Source of the DNA: Hyphomicrobiales bacterium
Lineage (GTDB): Bacteria > Pseudomonadota > Alphaproteobacteria > Rhizobiales > Rhizobiaceae
Length of the DNA stretch: 51,659 nucleotides
Reading direction: 5' to 3'
Assembly (NCBI GenBank): GCA_900470965.1
Contig: UCCS01000067.1
Location: forward strand, 1 to 51,659
The position numbers and the translations under genes are program-made. Each line of letters opens with the position of its first letter. The stretch's first letter is position 1. Positions 25,600-34,862 of the stretch are shown in pieces. The notes beneath the pieces were generated by a model, which saw nothing but the letters and a program-made list of their open reading frames with translations, ran no database searches and was not told the origin of the DNA.

Positions 25600-27384
25600 G
25601 TGGAGGCTGTGACCAGGGCTGCGCTCTCCATCGCTGATCTGCGAGTCGTCCTTCGGCGAAATGGTCGCGATCACCTCGTGCTCGACGACATCAGCTTCGA
25701 GGCTATGCCGGGCGAGATCATCGCGGTCGTCGGTGAAAGTGGTTCCGGCAAAACCACCCTCGGCGCGGCAATCCAGGGCCTGTTGCCGGCCTCCAGCGAA
25801 GCTGATGTCATCGGTTCCATTCATGTTGCCGGCACCGAGATCGTGGGAGCAACGCCGCGGGTGCTGCGGGCTGCCCGTCACGGGCTCGTTCGCGCCATTC
25901 CGCAGGATCCGATGGGTGCGCTCAACCCGACGATGACGATTCGCCATCAGCTGCGGGAATCGGCAGGCGGAGACGATAATTTCATCAGGGATTGGCTGGG
26001 CCGGGTCGGACTCTTGGATGCGGACGCCATACTCGATGCATTTCCGCATCGCCTATCGGGCGGGCAGCGCCAGCGCATCCTGATCGCGATGGCGCTGATG
26101 GCACAGACGCAGGTCCTAATTGCCGATGAATCAATCACCGCACTCGACTTCGCCCTGCAAAGCAAGATTCTCGAACTGCTGCGCAAGGTGGCGCGAGAGC
26201 AGCAGACCACAGTACTTTTCATCACGCACAATCTGACCGCTGCAGCATCGCTCGCTGATCGCGTGCTCGTGCTCTACCGGGGTCGTATTCTGGAGATCGG
26301 CAGAACCGGCGATGCGCTGACCCATCCCGGCCACCCCTATCTTGCCGGCCTGCTTGCTGTCCAGTTCGATTTCGATACGGATCGCCAGCGCTCCCTGCCC
26401 ACTTTGCCGGCGGAGCGACTGAGCCTTGCCGATCCTGAGCATGTTTGCTGCTATGCCTCCCGTTGTCCCGTCATTAGGGACGAGTGCATAACCAGCCGGC
26501 CCGAACTCATGCCGCTTTCTGCTGCCGAACACACTGCCGCCTGCTTCTTCCCTGACTCGGCGCAATCCAGCGCACGTCAGTATCGCTTCACGGAAGCCTG
26601 GCCAACCGTGGCGACAGCAAAGCCGGTGGAGGCGCTGCGACTGTCCAATGTCAGCAAGAGCTTCACGTCGACTATTGGCCCGTTCGGCCGGCGCCGGCAG
26701 CGGAAGGTGCTGGAATCGGTCAATCTCTCGGTCGGGCTTGGTGAATGCGTCGCCCTGCTCGGCGAGAGCGGCGCGGGCAAATCGACGATCCTCAGGCTCG
26801 CGGCCGGGCTTCTGTCGCCCGACAGCGGCGAGATTGTCCGGGTCGACGATGCCCCACAGGTTGTTTTTCAGGATGCAGTTGCCTCGCTGACACCCTGGCT
26901 GCCGATCGGTGAGCAGATCGGCGATCGGTTAAGGCATCTCGGTCTCGGCAAGGAAGAGCGTCTCGACAGGGTCGTCGAAGCGTTTGCGTTGGTCGGCCTC
27001 GATGAGGGCCTGATGTCTTCGCTGCCCGCCAGCCTCTCCGTCGGTCAATGTCAGCGTGCCGTGCTTGCCCGCGCGATCGTCGTACCGCCGAAACTCTTGC
27101 TCTGCGACGAGCCGATCAGCGCGCTCGACGTGTCGCTTGCTGCCACCACGCTGAACCTTCTCGGAGAGATCAGGCGGCGGCTCGGCATGGCTGTGCTGTT
27201 CGTTACCCATGATCTGGCCGCCGCCAGAATAATCGCCGATCGTATTGCCGTGCTGGGAAAGGGCAGGGTGACGCAGGAAGGGGATCCCGACACGATAACT
27301 GCCGGCTTCAATCCTCTATCGATGAACGCCATTTTGGCCTCGATATCGAGAAGGCATGCGAGCACGGGGGGGCACGACGCATGA
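25600..27384 (+). CDS. Fused double ATPase of a peptide/opine ABC importer (DppD-DppF type)
   Basis: Two ABC ATPase domains lie in one 594-residue chain. Domain 1 (about 8-260): Walker A GESGSGKTT, Q-loop IPQDPMGALNPT, signature LSGGQRQRI, Walker B VLIADESITALD, and a Cys-rich oligopeptide-transporter tail (CCYASRCPV). Domain 2 (about 345-585): Walker A GESGAGKST, signature LSVGQCQRAV (a variant of LSGGQ), Walker B LLLCDEPISALD. It starts with GTG at 25600 behind CGGGGAG; GTG at 25609 is an alternative. Its end overlaps the next permease start by 4 bp. Confidence 0.92.
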   Translation: MEAVTRAALSIADLRVVLRRNGRDHLVLDDISFEAMPGEIIAVVGESGSGKTTLGAAIQGLLPASSEADVIGSIHVAGTEIVGATPRVLRAARHGLVRAIPQDPMGALNPTMTIRHQLRESAGGDDNFIRDWLGRVGLLDADAILDAFPHRLSGGQRQRILIAMALMAQTQVLIADESITALDFALQSKILELLRKVAREQQTTVLFITHNLTAAASLADRVLVLYRGRILEIGRTGDALTHPGHPYLAGLLAVQFDFDTDRQRSLPTLPAERLSLADPEHVCCYASRCPVIRDECITSRPELMPLSAAEHTAACFFPDSAQSSARQYRFTEAWPTVATAKPVEALRLSNVSKSFTSTIGPFGRRRQRKVLESVNLSVGLGECVALLGESGAGKSTILRLAAGLLSPDSGEIVRVDDAPQVVFQDAVASLTPWLPIGEQIGDRLRHLGLGKEERLDRVVEAFALVGLDEGLMSSLPASLSVGQCQRAVLARAIVVPPKLLLCDEPISALDVSLAATTLNLLGEIRRRLGMAVLFVTHDLAAARIIADRIAVLGKGRVTQEGDPDTITAGFNPLSMNAILASISRRHASTGGHDA

Positions 27385-28235
27385 ACGTTCCGGAACTCCT
27401 CCCCCAGGAGCGTCTCGTCCGCTGGCCTGTCATCCTGGGGCGCATCGGTTGGATCGATCGGATCGGGGTGTTCGGAGCGATTGCTATCACGATCATCGCC
27501 CTGTTCGCGACGTGGCTGACGCCGTTCAATCCTCAGCTTCGCGTTGCGGCCGCTTATCTGCCGCCTTCATGGGAGCACTGGTTCGGGACGGATGAGATCG
27601 GGCGCGATCTTTTTTCGCGCATCGTCCTCGGTATCCAATACACATGGCTGCCCGCAATTGTCCTCATTCTCGTCAGCCTGATCGTTGGTGGATGCATCGG
27701 CATGGTCCCCGGCCTCGTCAGCCGCAGGCTCGACATTCTGGCGCAATGGCTGGTCGACTTTTTCCTCGTCTTGCCGTCTACGCTTGTGGCTCTGGCGGTG
27801 ATCGCAACGCTCGGCGCGGGGCTGACCAATACGATGATAGCGATCGGCATCGCCTGGTGGCCCTGGTACGCGCGCATATCTCGCGACGAACTGCGCCGGC
27901 TGAACGCCCGCCCACATGTGGAGGCTGCAAGAATTGCCGGCGTCGGCGGCCCGCGTCTGCTGCTGCGCTATATCCTTCCCGGTGCCATTCCGGCCCTGCT
28001 GGTCGCCGCGACGCTTGATGTCGCCAACGTGATCATGACGATGTCGCTGATGTCCTTCATCGGGCTCGGCCAGCCGGCGCCGGCACCCGAACTGGGGGCT
28101 ATGACATCCCGTGCGCTCGATAGCCTCTCTGTCTATTGGTGGCTTCCAATGTTGCCGGCAGCGGTCATTTTTCTCATCTGCCTCTTCGCCAGTCTCGCGG
28201 GAGATGGTCTACGGACCGCATTGCGAGGGGCCTAG
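27381..28235 (+). CDS. Peptide/opine ABC importer permease, DppC type
   Basis: This 284-residue permease has an N-terminal cytoplasmic stretch and about six membrane helices. Typical features are WFGTDEIGRDLFSRIVLG after the first periplasmic loop and the EAA-like coupling loop PHVEAARIAGVGGPRLLLRYILPGAIP (about residues 175-201). Its ATG overlaps the stop of the fused ATPase gene by 4 bp, so translation is coupled. Confidence 0.93.
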   Translation: MNVPELLPQERLVRWPVILGRIGWIDRIGVFGAIAITIIALFATWLTPFNPQLRVAAAYLPPSWEHWFGTDEIGRDLFSRIVLGIQYTWLPAIVLILVSLIVGGCIGMVPGLVSRRLDILAQWLVDFFLVLPSTLVALAVIATLGAGLTNTMIAIGIAWWPWYARISRDELRRLNARPHVEAARIAGVGGPRLLLRYILPGAIPALLVAATLDVANVIMTMSLMSFIGLGQPAPAPELGAMTSRALDSLSVYWWLPMLPAAVIFLICLFASLAGDGLRTALRGA

Positions 28236-28238
28236 AAT

Positions 28239-29228
28239 ATGCTGGCATATTTCCTCAGGCGCATACTGGGTCTGGCTGCCGTTCTCCTGATGATGAGCTT
28301 TGCGATATTCTGCCTGCAAAGCATCATTCCCGCCGACCCCGCGCGCGCCATCGCCGGGCCGCTCACACCTCTGTCAAACGTGAATGCGCTTCGCCAGCAG
28401 CTCGGCCTCGATGATCCTATTGTCGTTCAATATGGCCGGTTCCTGTCGCGGCTGGCGCGGGGCGATCTCGGGGCGTCGGTCCGGACCCGTCAGCCGGTCG
28501 CCGCCGACATCAGGCAATATTTGCCGGCATCGCTCGAATTGTCATTGGCGGCTCTCTGCATCGGGCTTTTGCTGGCAGGCATTCTCGCGGTGCTACCTCA
28601 TATTGTCGGTGGCTCCGGCGGGCTGCGGTTTCTCTTCATTGCGGCAGGTTCGGTGCCGATTTTCATGTCCGCCTTGCTTCTGGTCTATGTCTTCTGGTTC
28701 CGTCTCGGCTGGCTGCCTGGGTCGGGCAGGATGAGCGATGCTGATTTCGCCGGCCCAAGCGGCTTCAATCTCATCGACGCGCTTATCGGCGGCAGCGGCG
28801 ACCTCAGCCTGGATGCGATCCGGCATTTGCTTCTGCCTGCCTGCGCTTTGGCGCTGCCGATCGCCGTCGCGGTGGGGCGAAGCCTCAACAGCGCGCTGCG
28901 CGAGGTGATGCAGCAGGCCTATATCGGGACTGCGCGGGGGAAGGGGCTTGAAGAGACAGCGGTGGTCTTGCGCCATGGTCTTCGCAACGCCGCCTCGCCG
29001 ACTCTTTCGATGATCGGTCTGCAGATCCGGCTTCTGTTCGGCAACCTGCTGATCGTCGAGCTTGTCTTCGGGTGGCCCGGCCTTGGGCTCTATATGGTCC
29101 AGTCCCTAACCAGCGCCGATCTTCCGGCCGTTCTCGGCGTCACCATCGTTCTCGGAACCTTCTATATCCTTGTGAACATCGTCGTCGAAATCCTGCAGAC
29201 GCTCGCCGATCCGCGTATCGAGCTATAA
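28239..29228 (+). CDS. Peptide/opine ABC importer permease, DppB type
   Basis: This 329-residue permease has six membrane helices. It begins with the family-typical MLAYFLRRILGL and has IPADPARAIAG, LGLDDPIVVQYGRFLSRLARGDLG, and the coupling loop QQAYIGTARGKGLEETAVVLRHGLRNA (about residues 226-252). It lies 3 bp after the DppC-type gene and closes the importer operon. Gene order (binding protein, fused ATPase, DppC, DppB) differs from the classic dppABCDF order. Confidence 0.93.
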   Translation: MLAYFLRRILGLAAVLLMMSFAIFCLQSIIPADPARAIAGPLTPLSNVNALRQQLGLDDPIVVQYGRFLSRLARGDLGASVRTRQPVAADIRQYLPASLELSLAALCIGLLLAGILAVLPHIVGGSGGLRFLFIAAGSVPIFMSALLLVYVFWFRLGWLPGSGRMSDADFAGPSGFNLIDALIGGSGDLSLDAIRHLLLPACALALPIAVAVGRSLNSALREVMQQAYIGTARGKGLEETAVVLRHGLRNAASPTLSMIGLQIRLLFGNLLIVELVFGWPGLGLYMVQSLTSADLPAVLGVTIVLGTFYILVNIVVEILQTLADPRIEL

Positions 29229-29310
29229 CACGCTTGAAACCTATCCCTTCGGCGTAGTGCGCTAGACCTCAACCTTATGGATTTCCCGGGCGATCAGAGT
29301 TCATCTGGAT

Positions 29311-29826
29311 ATGGCGATCCCGCCAGCTGCATGGGGCGGTCTGATGGATGATGAGATCAGGTTGAAGCAAGGCGTTTCGGCGGTGTCCCGGTACTGTCAT
29401 TCGTCCGAATCCCGTGTTCGGTCGCAGGCCTCAGAGGCAAATATTCCGGAGAAGAGCCACCGCAGGACCGGGCTCAGCGACTGGCAGGTCAAACGCGTCA
29501 CCGACTATGTCGATGCAAGATTGGAAGGGCCGGTTCGCGTCGACGATCTGGCGGCTGCTGCAAAGCTTAGCCCCGGCCATTTCCGCCGCGTCTTTTCGAT
29601 CAGCTTCGGCATGTCGCCCTACGCCTTCGTCATGCAGCAGCGGATCGAACGCGCCCGAACATTGCTGCTCGCCTCCGAGCACGAAATGGGTGATATCGCC
29701 TTTGCTTGTGGCTTGTCGGACCATGCGCATTTCAGCCGGCTGTTCCGGCGTTTCGTCGGAACGACACCCAGCCAATGGCGGCATGAGCTCGCGAGGCAAA
29801 GCGCCTCTCAAGACGGCATCCGGTAG
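29311..29826 (+). CDS. Short AraC-family regulator without an effector domain
   Basis: The C-terminal 105 residues of this 171-residue protein form a complete AraC DNA-binding domain with two helix-turn-helix motifs: VDDLAAAAKLSPGHFRRVFS and MGDIAFACGLSDHAHFSRLF. The N-terminal 60 residues are polar and do not resemble a sugar-binding cupin domain. It may act constitutively or depend on its expression level. The start is uncertain: 29311 lacks a clear ribosome site, and the ATG at 29344 follows GGGCGG. It lies 82 bp downstream of the importer operon on the same strand. Confidence 0.75.
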   Translation: MAIPPAAWGGLMDDEIRLKQGVSAVSRYCHSSESRVRSQASEANIPEKSHRRTGLSDWQVKRVTDYVDARLEGPVRVDDLAAAAKLSPGHFRRVFSISFGMSPYAFVMQQRIERARTLLLASEHEMGDIAFACGLSDHAHFSRLFRRFVGTTPSQWRHELARQSASQDGIR

Positions 29827-29894
29827 TCCCGATCACCTTTCGCCACGATCAATCGGTCCGCGAGAACCAGTCGTGCTGCTTGCGTCGCCACCGG

Positions 29895-32174
29895 TCATGC
29901 TGACAGGGATTCGAGTTCCCTAACCGGTGGCCTGATGTGGATTTCGCGCGGCGCCGGCTTGGCCTGAAGGTCCCGCACCGGCAGGCTGAATGTGATCGAT
30001 GCACCGCCGCGAATGCCATTCTCGGCCCACAGTCGTCCCCCGTGGGATTCGATGATGGAGCGGCAGATCGCAAGGCCCATGCCCATTCCGTCCTGCTTTG
30101 TCGTATAAAACGCCTCGAAAATTTTCTCGGTGTCGCTGATCCCGGTACCCCGGTCGCTCACCTCCACCTCGACCGTATCGTCGTCCCTCAGCCTGGACTC
30201 GATTTTCAGAGTACGGGCTCTGGGCTCGATATCGTGCATCGCTTCGATGCCGTTGCGGATGAGGTTGAGCATCACTTGTTCCAACTGCACATGATCGGCG
30301 CTGGTGACAGGCAGGTAAGGGTCGAGATTGATATCAACCTTCACCTTGTTGGAGGTGAGCTTGTCGGCGATCAGTTCGCAGGCATCGTTGATCAGATTGT
30401 TCAGATCCACGGCGGTTCTGGGGTAGGCGGTCTTGCCGAACAGCGCCCTGATGCGGCTGACTACTTCGGCGGCCGCATCGGCATCGCGCACGATCCAGTC
30501 GGCGGAACGTAGCGCGCGTTCGAGGTTCGGCGGCTCCGCATTCAGCCATCGGCGGAACGCGTTCGCATTGGCCACCACCGCCTGCAGCGGTTGATTGAGC
30601 TCATGCGCAATCGAGACGGAAAGTTCGGACATGCTGGCGGCGCGCAGCGCCCTTGCCAGCCTCTCGTCGGATTGGCGCAAGGCCTCCTGCGCACAAACCT
30701 CGTCGTCGATGTCGAGATTGACGCCATACCAGCGAATGATCTTGCCGTCCTCGTCGCGCAGGGGTTCAACGCGTGAATCCATCCAGCGGTATTGACCATC
30801 CCTATGGCGAAGCCGGCCTTTGTGGTTGAGAGGCTGACCCGTCGCAATAGCATTCCTGAATGCCTCTGCCACAGCGGCGCGATCATCGGGATGGACCAGA
30901 TCCGCCTGGGCGGCGACCTGTTCCGTTGTCTTTGAATGAATATCGCCTTCGTTGAGCCCCGCCCATTCGGAGAAGCGCTTGTTGAGATAGCAGGGAAGCC
31001 CCTCGGGGGTCATGAGCCAGATCAGCGACGGCACCGTATCGACGATCAGCCGCAGTTCCGCTTCCCGTTGACGGGCTGCTTCGTGCGCTTCCATCTCGTC
31101 ATGGATGTCGAGGCAGACGCCGTACCACTGAATGATCTGACCGTCAGCGTCGCGCAGTGGCTCGGCCTTGCCGTCGATCCAGCGATAGACGCCATCGAAG
31201 CGCCGCTGCCGATATTTCAGCGCGAAGCGCTCGCCGGTTTCAAAAGCCTGCGACAGGCTCCTCTGGAATAGCGCTCGGTCTTCGGGGTGAATGGCCTCGA
31301 TGATCGCCGTCGCGAACCTTTTTGTGTCTGCGGGATCGTTGCTCGCAAGCGAAATCCCGGTCCAGCGCATAAGCGGCTTGTTGATATAAGAGGTCTCGCC
31401 GGCGGCGTTTGCGCACCAGACGAGGGCCGGCACCGTATCGATCATCTGCTGCAATTGCTGCTGGCTCTCCCTGAGGGCAGCTTCCGCCTTTCGTTGATCG
31501 TCGATGTCGACCGAGGTCGCGAACCAGGCGGTGATGCGGCCTTGTTCGTCACGTGACGCGATGGCGGAATCGCGCAGCCACCGGTAGGTTCCGTCGGAGC
31601 GCCGGACCCGCTGTTCTTCGAAGATCGGCTCTCCTGTCCTGAGACTGTGCTCCCATCTTGCCATGCATCCTTCGACCTCGTCGGGGTGGACGAAAAGGCT
31701 CCACCATGAATGGTTGTCGAGCTTGGCGATCCTGCTCATTTCCTCGGCACTCACGCCGACAAAATCGAGCGCTTTCGGGTTCAGGAAGCGCAGGCGGCCG
31801 TCGGGATAGGCCGACCAGCCGAAGCCGGGAATGTCTTCGATATTGGGCTGGATATTCTTGTAAACGCGGTCGAAGAGGCTCTGCGGCTTGAAGACATTGA
31901 TGAAAAACCAGAGCGCGGCGGCGCAGCAGGAGAACATGACGACCCGGGTGGGTTCGTCATTACCGAAATTGGCCGGAGAGAGAACGACAGCCGCTGTCAG
32001 CAAACAGCCGATGAGCAGCACGGCCAGACCTGTGCGCCAGCTTGTATAGAGCCAGATGGCGACCATTGCGACGAGAATGCCGGAGGGATCCGCGAAAAGC
32101 CCCGCCAACAGGATGCCGCTGCCGCCAATAGCCATGGCCGTGACGATCCGTTCTTTTGACGATGTCAACTGCAT
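29895..32174 (-). CDS. PAS-domain sensor histidine kinase (HK1)
   Basis: This 759-residue membrane sensor has two or three N-terminal membrane helices within residues 10-95. Three PAS/PAC units follow (about 110-228, 240-360, 370-495), each ending in a W(Y/F)..(V/S)..DIDD-type PAC motif. The dimerisation domain carries the phospho-accepting His in SIAHELNQPLQ (about residue 524), and the HATPase (about 620-735) has NLIRNGIEAM, DRGTGIS and GMGMGLAICRSIIESHGG. It is FixL-like in its kinase core but lacks an evident haem His in the PAS domains. GAAGAGGAC precedes the start. It is transcribed after RR1 and is probably its partner. Confidence 0.92.
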   Translation of the reverse strand: MQLTSSKERIVTAMAIGGSGILLAGLFADPSGILVAMVAIWLYTSWRTGLAVLLIGCLLTAAVVLSPANFGNDEPTRVVMFSCCAAALWFFINVFKPQSLFDRVYKNIQPNIEDIPGFGWSAYPDGRLRFLNPKALDFVGVSAEEMSRIAKLDNHSWWSLFVHPDEVEGCMARWEHSLRTGEPIFEEQRVRRSDGTYRWLRDSAIASRDEQGRITAWFATSVDIDDQRKAEAALRESQQQLQQMIDTVPALVWCANAAGETSYINKPLMRWTGISLASNDPADTKRFATAIIEAIHPEDRALFQRSLSQAFETGERFALKYRQRRFDGVYRWIDGKAEPLRDADGQIIQWYGVCLDIHDEMEAHEAARQREAELRLIVDTVPSLIWLMTPEGLPCYLNKRFSEWAGLNEGDIHSKTTEQVAAQADLVHPDDRAAVAEAFRNAIATGQPLNHKGRLRHRDGQYRWMDSRVEPLRDEDGKIIRWYGVNLDIDDEVCAQEALRQSDERLARALRAASMSELSVSIAHELNQPLQAVVANANAFRRWLNAEPPNLERALRSADWIVRDADAAAEVVSRIRALFGKTAYPRTAVDLNNLINDACELIADKLTSNKVKVDINLDPYLPVTSADHVQLEQVMLNLIRNGIEAMHDIEPRARTLKIESRLRDDDTVEVEVSDRGTGISDTEKIFEAFYTTKQDGMGMGLAICRSIIESHGGRLWAENGIRGGASITFSLPVRDLQAKPAPREIHIRPPVRELESLSA

Positions 32175-32234
32175 GGAAGTCCTCTTCGCTTTTGCTGTCG
32201 TTACTTTTTACGTGAGCTAGCGTGGTGCGTAATT

Positions 32235-32885
32235 TTAGCCATCGCTCATTCGAACATGCGAAGGCAGCGCCTGCCAGACATTGAAAAGCTGCGCCACCGA
32301 ACTGACCTGCATTTTCTTCATCATATTGCTGCGGTGAAGCTTCACCGTAAATTCGCTGATCCCAAGGGAGAAGGCTATCTGTTTATTGACCTCGCCGGAG
32401 ACGACCAATTTCAGAACCTGGCGCTCGCGTACGGTGAGGGTTTCAAACAGGGAAAGGTATCGATCGGCTGCAGACAGCGCGTTCCTGCGGCTGACATCGG
32501 TGGCGATGGCTTTGGACACGGCATCGAGAAAGGTCTGGTCCCGCACAGGTTTGGTCAGGAAATCCTGCGCCCCGGCCTTCATCGCCTGCACGCTCATTGC
32601 GATATCCCCGTGCGCCGTTAGAAACAGGACGGGTGTCGTAACGCCATTTCGGGTCAGATGATGCTGCAGGTCCAGACCGCTGATGCCGGGCATGCGGACA
32701 TCCAGCACGACGCAACTCGGGCGGTCGGGCAGCTTTGCATCGAGAAATTCCCGGCCCGATAAAAATGCCATCGCGTCGATGCCGACCGAATTCAGCAGGT
32801 TCTCCAGAGCCGCGCAAACGGTCGCATCATCATCAACCAAAATCGCGATCGGACTTTTCGACCCCTTGGAGGTGGTCACCCCCAT
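32235..32885 (-). CDS. FixJ-family response regulator RR1
   Basis: This 216-residue regulator has a receiver (1-130) with acidic pocket VDDD, phospho-acceptor Asp62 in VVLDVRMPG, Thr in LTAHGD and Lys in FLTKP, and a LuxR/FixJ helix-turn-helix (about 145-205). The latter includes LTVRERQVLKLVVSGEVNKQ and recognition helix ISEFTVKLHRSNMMKKMQ. GGAGG lies 7 nt before ATG. It lies 60 bp upstream of the HK1 gene on the same strand, forming a two-component operon. Confidence 0.93.
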   Translation of the reverse strand: MGVTTSKGSKSPIAILVDDDATVCAALENLLNSVGIDAMAFLSGREFLDAKLPDRPSCVVLDVRMPGISGLDLQHHLTRNGVTTPVLFLTAHGDIAMSVQAMKAGAQDFLTKPVRDQTFLDAVSKAIATDVSRRNALSAADRYLSLFETLTVRERQVLKLVVSGEVNKQIAFSLGISEFTVKLHRSNMMKKMQVSSVAQLFNVWQALPSHVRMSDG

Positions 32886-33082
32886 GCATGATCCTCCAAC
32901 TGCCAGCAGACATGCCGCTTCCCGGAACTGAATGAGAATACCGCTACAGATCGGGAAATTGAAGGAGGGGGCGACTAAACCAAATATATATGGCAGAGCG
33001 CATTTTTATACGCCTGGTTTCTTGCCGGTTTATTTTCTACTTTTGAGGGAATGAGGCCAAGCTGGAATGCGCCTCAGTTCAG

Positions 33083-33352
33083 CTAGCGAGATGCAACCCT
33101 GAATGCCGTCGGCCGATGCTGGAGTGATACGGCCAGCGTTTCGCCATTCACGACAAAATATGCGACCTTCGGTTCGGCTTGCGATGAGGAGGATGTCGCA
33201 AGCGGCACGTAGATTTTCGCGGACGCCTTGGGCGCCGATGTCGCTCCATAGCCAAGATACACCAGTATCCCGATGATCAGGCCGCCGATGACCAAAAGCG
33301 GAAACTTCGGCATCTTGAGGGGCCTGTATTGAGAGCTTGGGTCATGCCTCAT
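33083..33352 (-). CDS. Small single-pass membrane/exported protein, putative target of the FixJ-like regulon
   Basis: This protein of about 89 residues has a polar start (MRHDPSSQYRPLKMPK), one strong hydrophobic helix (FPLLVIGGLIIGILVYLGYG, about residues 17-36) and a periplasmic tail ending AFRVASR. The start may be 33352 or the ATG two codons earlier at 33358. Two copies of the StyR-like box lie upstream, the nearer one 65 bp before the start, with a possible -10 TAAGCT between. No family is recognised. It is divergent from RR2. Confidence 0.6.
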   Translation of the reverse strand: MRHDPSSQYRPLKMPKFPLLVIGGLIIGILVYLGYGATSAPKASAKIYVPLATSSSSQAEPKVAYFVVNGETLAVSLQHRPTAFRVASR

Positions 33353-33770
33353 GATCATCGCCTTTGATTGATCTTCGACATGATCAGCTTACAGGCGGTT
33401 TGCGGGCCGGGGAGCTATACGAAGGTGTGCGCAGGGGCAACGAAGGTGTGTCTTGCGATAGTTCTGCGCGGGTTTATCGAGCTTGGGTCGCTTGACGCAG
33501 CTGGCGGACTACCTGTTTGCAATTACGAGAGAATTTGACAGACCTGTGGATCGATCTTTCAGCCCAACCTAGACCCTTGGCGTATTTTTGTGATGGGGTC
33601 CACGTGTTAGTATGGCAGGCAGGTTACCACGTCGCCAAATGCAATTCCGACGTGGGCCTTGGCGGATGGGAATCCCTTCATGAATGCTGCGGAACGAGGC
33701 AGCGTCAAATTGGCCGCGATGCGGCAGTAGGGGAGATATGCAAAGCCGTCGTTTGGAGGCGCAGAAAGCC
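33353..33770. other. Long divergent spacer between the small membrane protein and RR2
   Basis: Apart from the tandem boxes at 33417-33450, I see no supported gene in these 418 bp. Short open frames here lack ribosome sites and family resemblance. The RR2 promoter must lie in the right half. Possible earlier RR2 starts are an ATG at 33738 just after AGGGGAG (too closely spaced) and an ATG-less extension to 33684. Confidence 0.5.
33417..33450 (-). promoter_or_regulatory. Tandem StyR-like boxes, exact direct repeat at 21-bp spacing
   Basis: ACGAAGGTGTG occurs at 33419-33429 and again at 33440-33450, exactly two helical turns apart. Each is the core of the palindrome-like box: ATACG-AA-GGTGT at 33417-33428 and CAACG-AA-GGTGT at 33438-33449. 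A possible -10 TAAGCT (complement of 33386-33391) is centred 34 bp from the first box. The leftward small membrane-protein gene starts 65 bp away. The boxes could also affect rightward RR2, about 320 bp away. Confidence 0.6.
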
Positions 33771-34418
33771 ATGACGATCGATCAAGTCAGCACGAGGGAC
33801 GAGCCGGTTGTCTGTATCGTTGACGACGAAGGCCCTGTCAGGGCCTCGCTGGTGGACCTTTTCGAGTCGGTGGCGATGAAGGCCATCGCATTCGAGAGCG
33901 CTTCGGATTTTCTGGAGCGCTGCGATATAGGGCAGGCGGGCTGCATTCTTTTGGACGTGCGGATGCCCGGCATCAGTGGCTTGGACTTCCAAGACCAACT
34001 CGCCGCCGCCGGCAACACCATGCCCATTATCTTCATGTCGGGTCACGGAAGTATCCCCCTGACCGTAAAGGCGATGAAGGCGGGAGCAACGGACTTCCTG
34101 ATCAAGCCATTTGCCGGCAGCGCCGTGATCGCCGCAGTTGGCGAAGCGATCAGGCGGGATGCAGAGAACCGGAAAGAGGCCGCTATCCGCACCCAGGTGC
34201 AAAACTGTGAAGCCAGGCTTACTCCGCGCGAGCGGGAAGTCTTGCATTATGTCGCAGCCGGATTGATGAACAAGCAGATTGCACATGAAATGCAGATCAG
34301 CGAAATCATGGTGAAACTGCATCGGGGACGAATGATGAAAAAGATGCAGGCAGGCTCCCTTGCAGAGCTTGTCCGCAAATTTGACATGTTGAAACCGGAT
34401 CTCAAACTGTATCAGTAA
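33771..34418 (+). CDS. FixJ-family response regulator RR2
   Basis: This 215-residue regulator (counting from the ATG at 33771, behind GGAGG 11 nt away) has a receiver with VDDE, Asp62 in ILLDVRMPGISG, MSGHGS and FLIKPF. A LuxR/FixJ helix-turn-helix follows, with LTPREREVLHYVAAGLMNKQ and recognition helix ISEIMVKLHRGRMMKKMQ. This helix is nearly the same as in RR1 and RR4, so all three may read similar DNA. It is followed 51 bp later by receiver-only RR3. Confidence 0.9.
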   Translation: MTIDQVSTRDEPVVCIVDDEGPVRASLVDLFESVAMKAIAFESASDFLERCDIGQAGCILLDVRMPGISGLDFQDQLAAAGNTMPIIFMSGHGSIPLTVKAMKAGATDFLIKPFAGSAVIAAVGEAIRRDAENRKEAAIRTQVQNCEARLTPREREVLHYVAAGLMNKQIAHEMQISEIMVKLHRGRMMKKMQAGSLAELVRKFDMLKPDLKLYQ

Positions 34419-34469
34419 CCTGCGCGGCGCCCAGCTCATTGCCCGAAAAAGAAGAATTGTACTGACGCA

Positions 34470-34856
34470 ATGGCAAGTTCCCCCAACAAGACTATCGCTG
34501 TCATTGATGACCATCGCTATCTCAGGGAATCCCTCAAGGATCTGCTCGAGGCGGCCGGTTATGAATGCGAGCTTTACGAGTCGGCCGAGAGATTCCTGAA
34601 CGAAAAAGGTTATTCGCTCGTTGATTGCATTCTTGCCGACGTCAGAATGCCGGGAATGTCCGGTGTCGAGATGCTCCAGGCATTGAGCAGGATGCCATCC
34701 CACCCGCCTGTCATCATCATGACTGCGCATGGGGACAAGGACGTCGAGGCCGCCGTCTTTCAGGCGGGCGCGATCGCGTTTCTAAAGAAACCCGTCAATG
34801 CCGACTTGCTCATGTCGTGGCTGGAGCGCGCGACCAGCGACTATCGCGCAGGCTAG
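34470..34856 (+). CDS. Receiver-only response regulator RR3
   Basis: This 128-residue single-domain regulator has the acidic pair in AVIDDH, phospho-acceptor Asp57 in ILADVRMPGMSG, MTAHGD and FLKKPV. There is no output domain. Such proteins usually shuttle phosphate or compete for a kinase. It lies downstream of RR2 and converges with the HK2 gene with only 6 bp between the stops. It may therefore be a phosphate sink or adaptor in HK2 signalling. The ribosome site is weak. Confidence 0.88.
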   Translation: MASSPNKTIAVIDDHRYLRESLKDLLEAAGYECELYESAERFLNEKGYSLVDCILADVRMPGMSGVEMLQALSRMPSHPPVIIMTAHGDKDVEAAVFQAGAIAFLKKPVNADLLMSWLERATSDYRAG

Positions 34857-34862
34857 TCGTCA

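Noticed and set aside
29895..32174. HK1 as FixL oxygen sensor
   Set aside because: The kinase core is FixL-like, but I see no haem-binding PAS signature. No fixK or fixN genes are nearby, so an oxygen-sensing label is not supported.
32974..32985. AAACC-AA-ATATA upstream of RR1
   Set aside because: Only one half of the box is present and the distance to the start is about 90 bp. A weak autoregulatory site cannot be excluded, but it is not counted.
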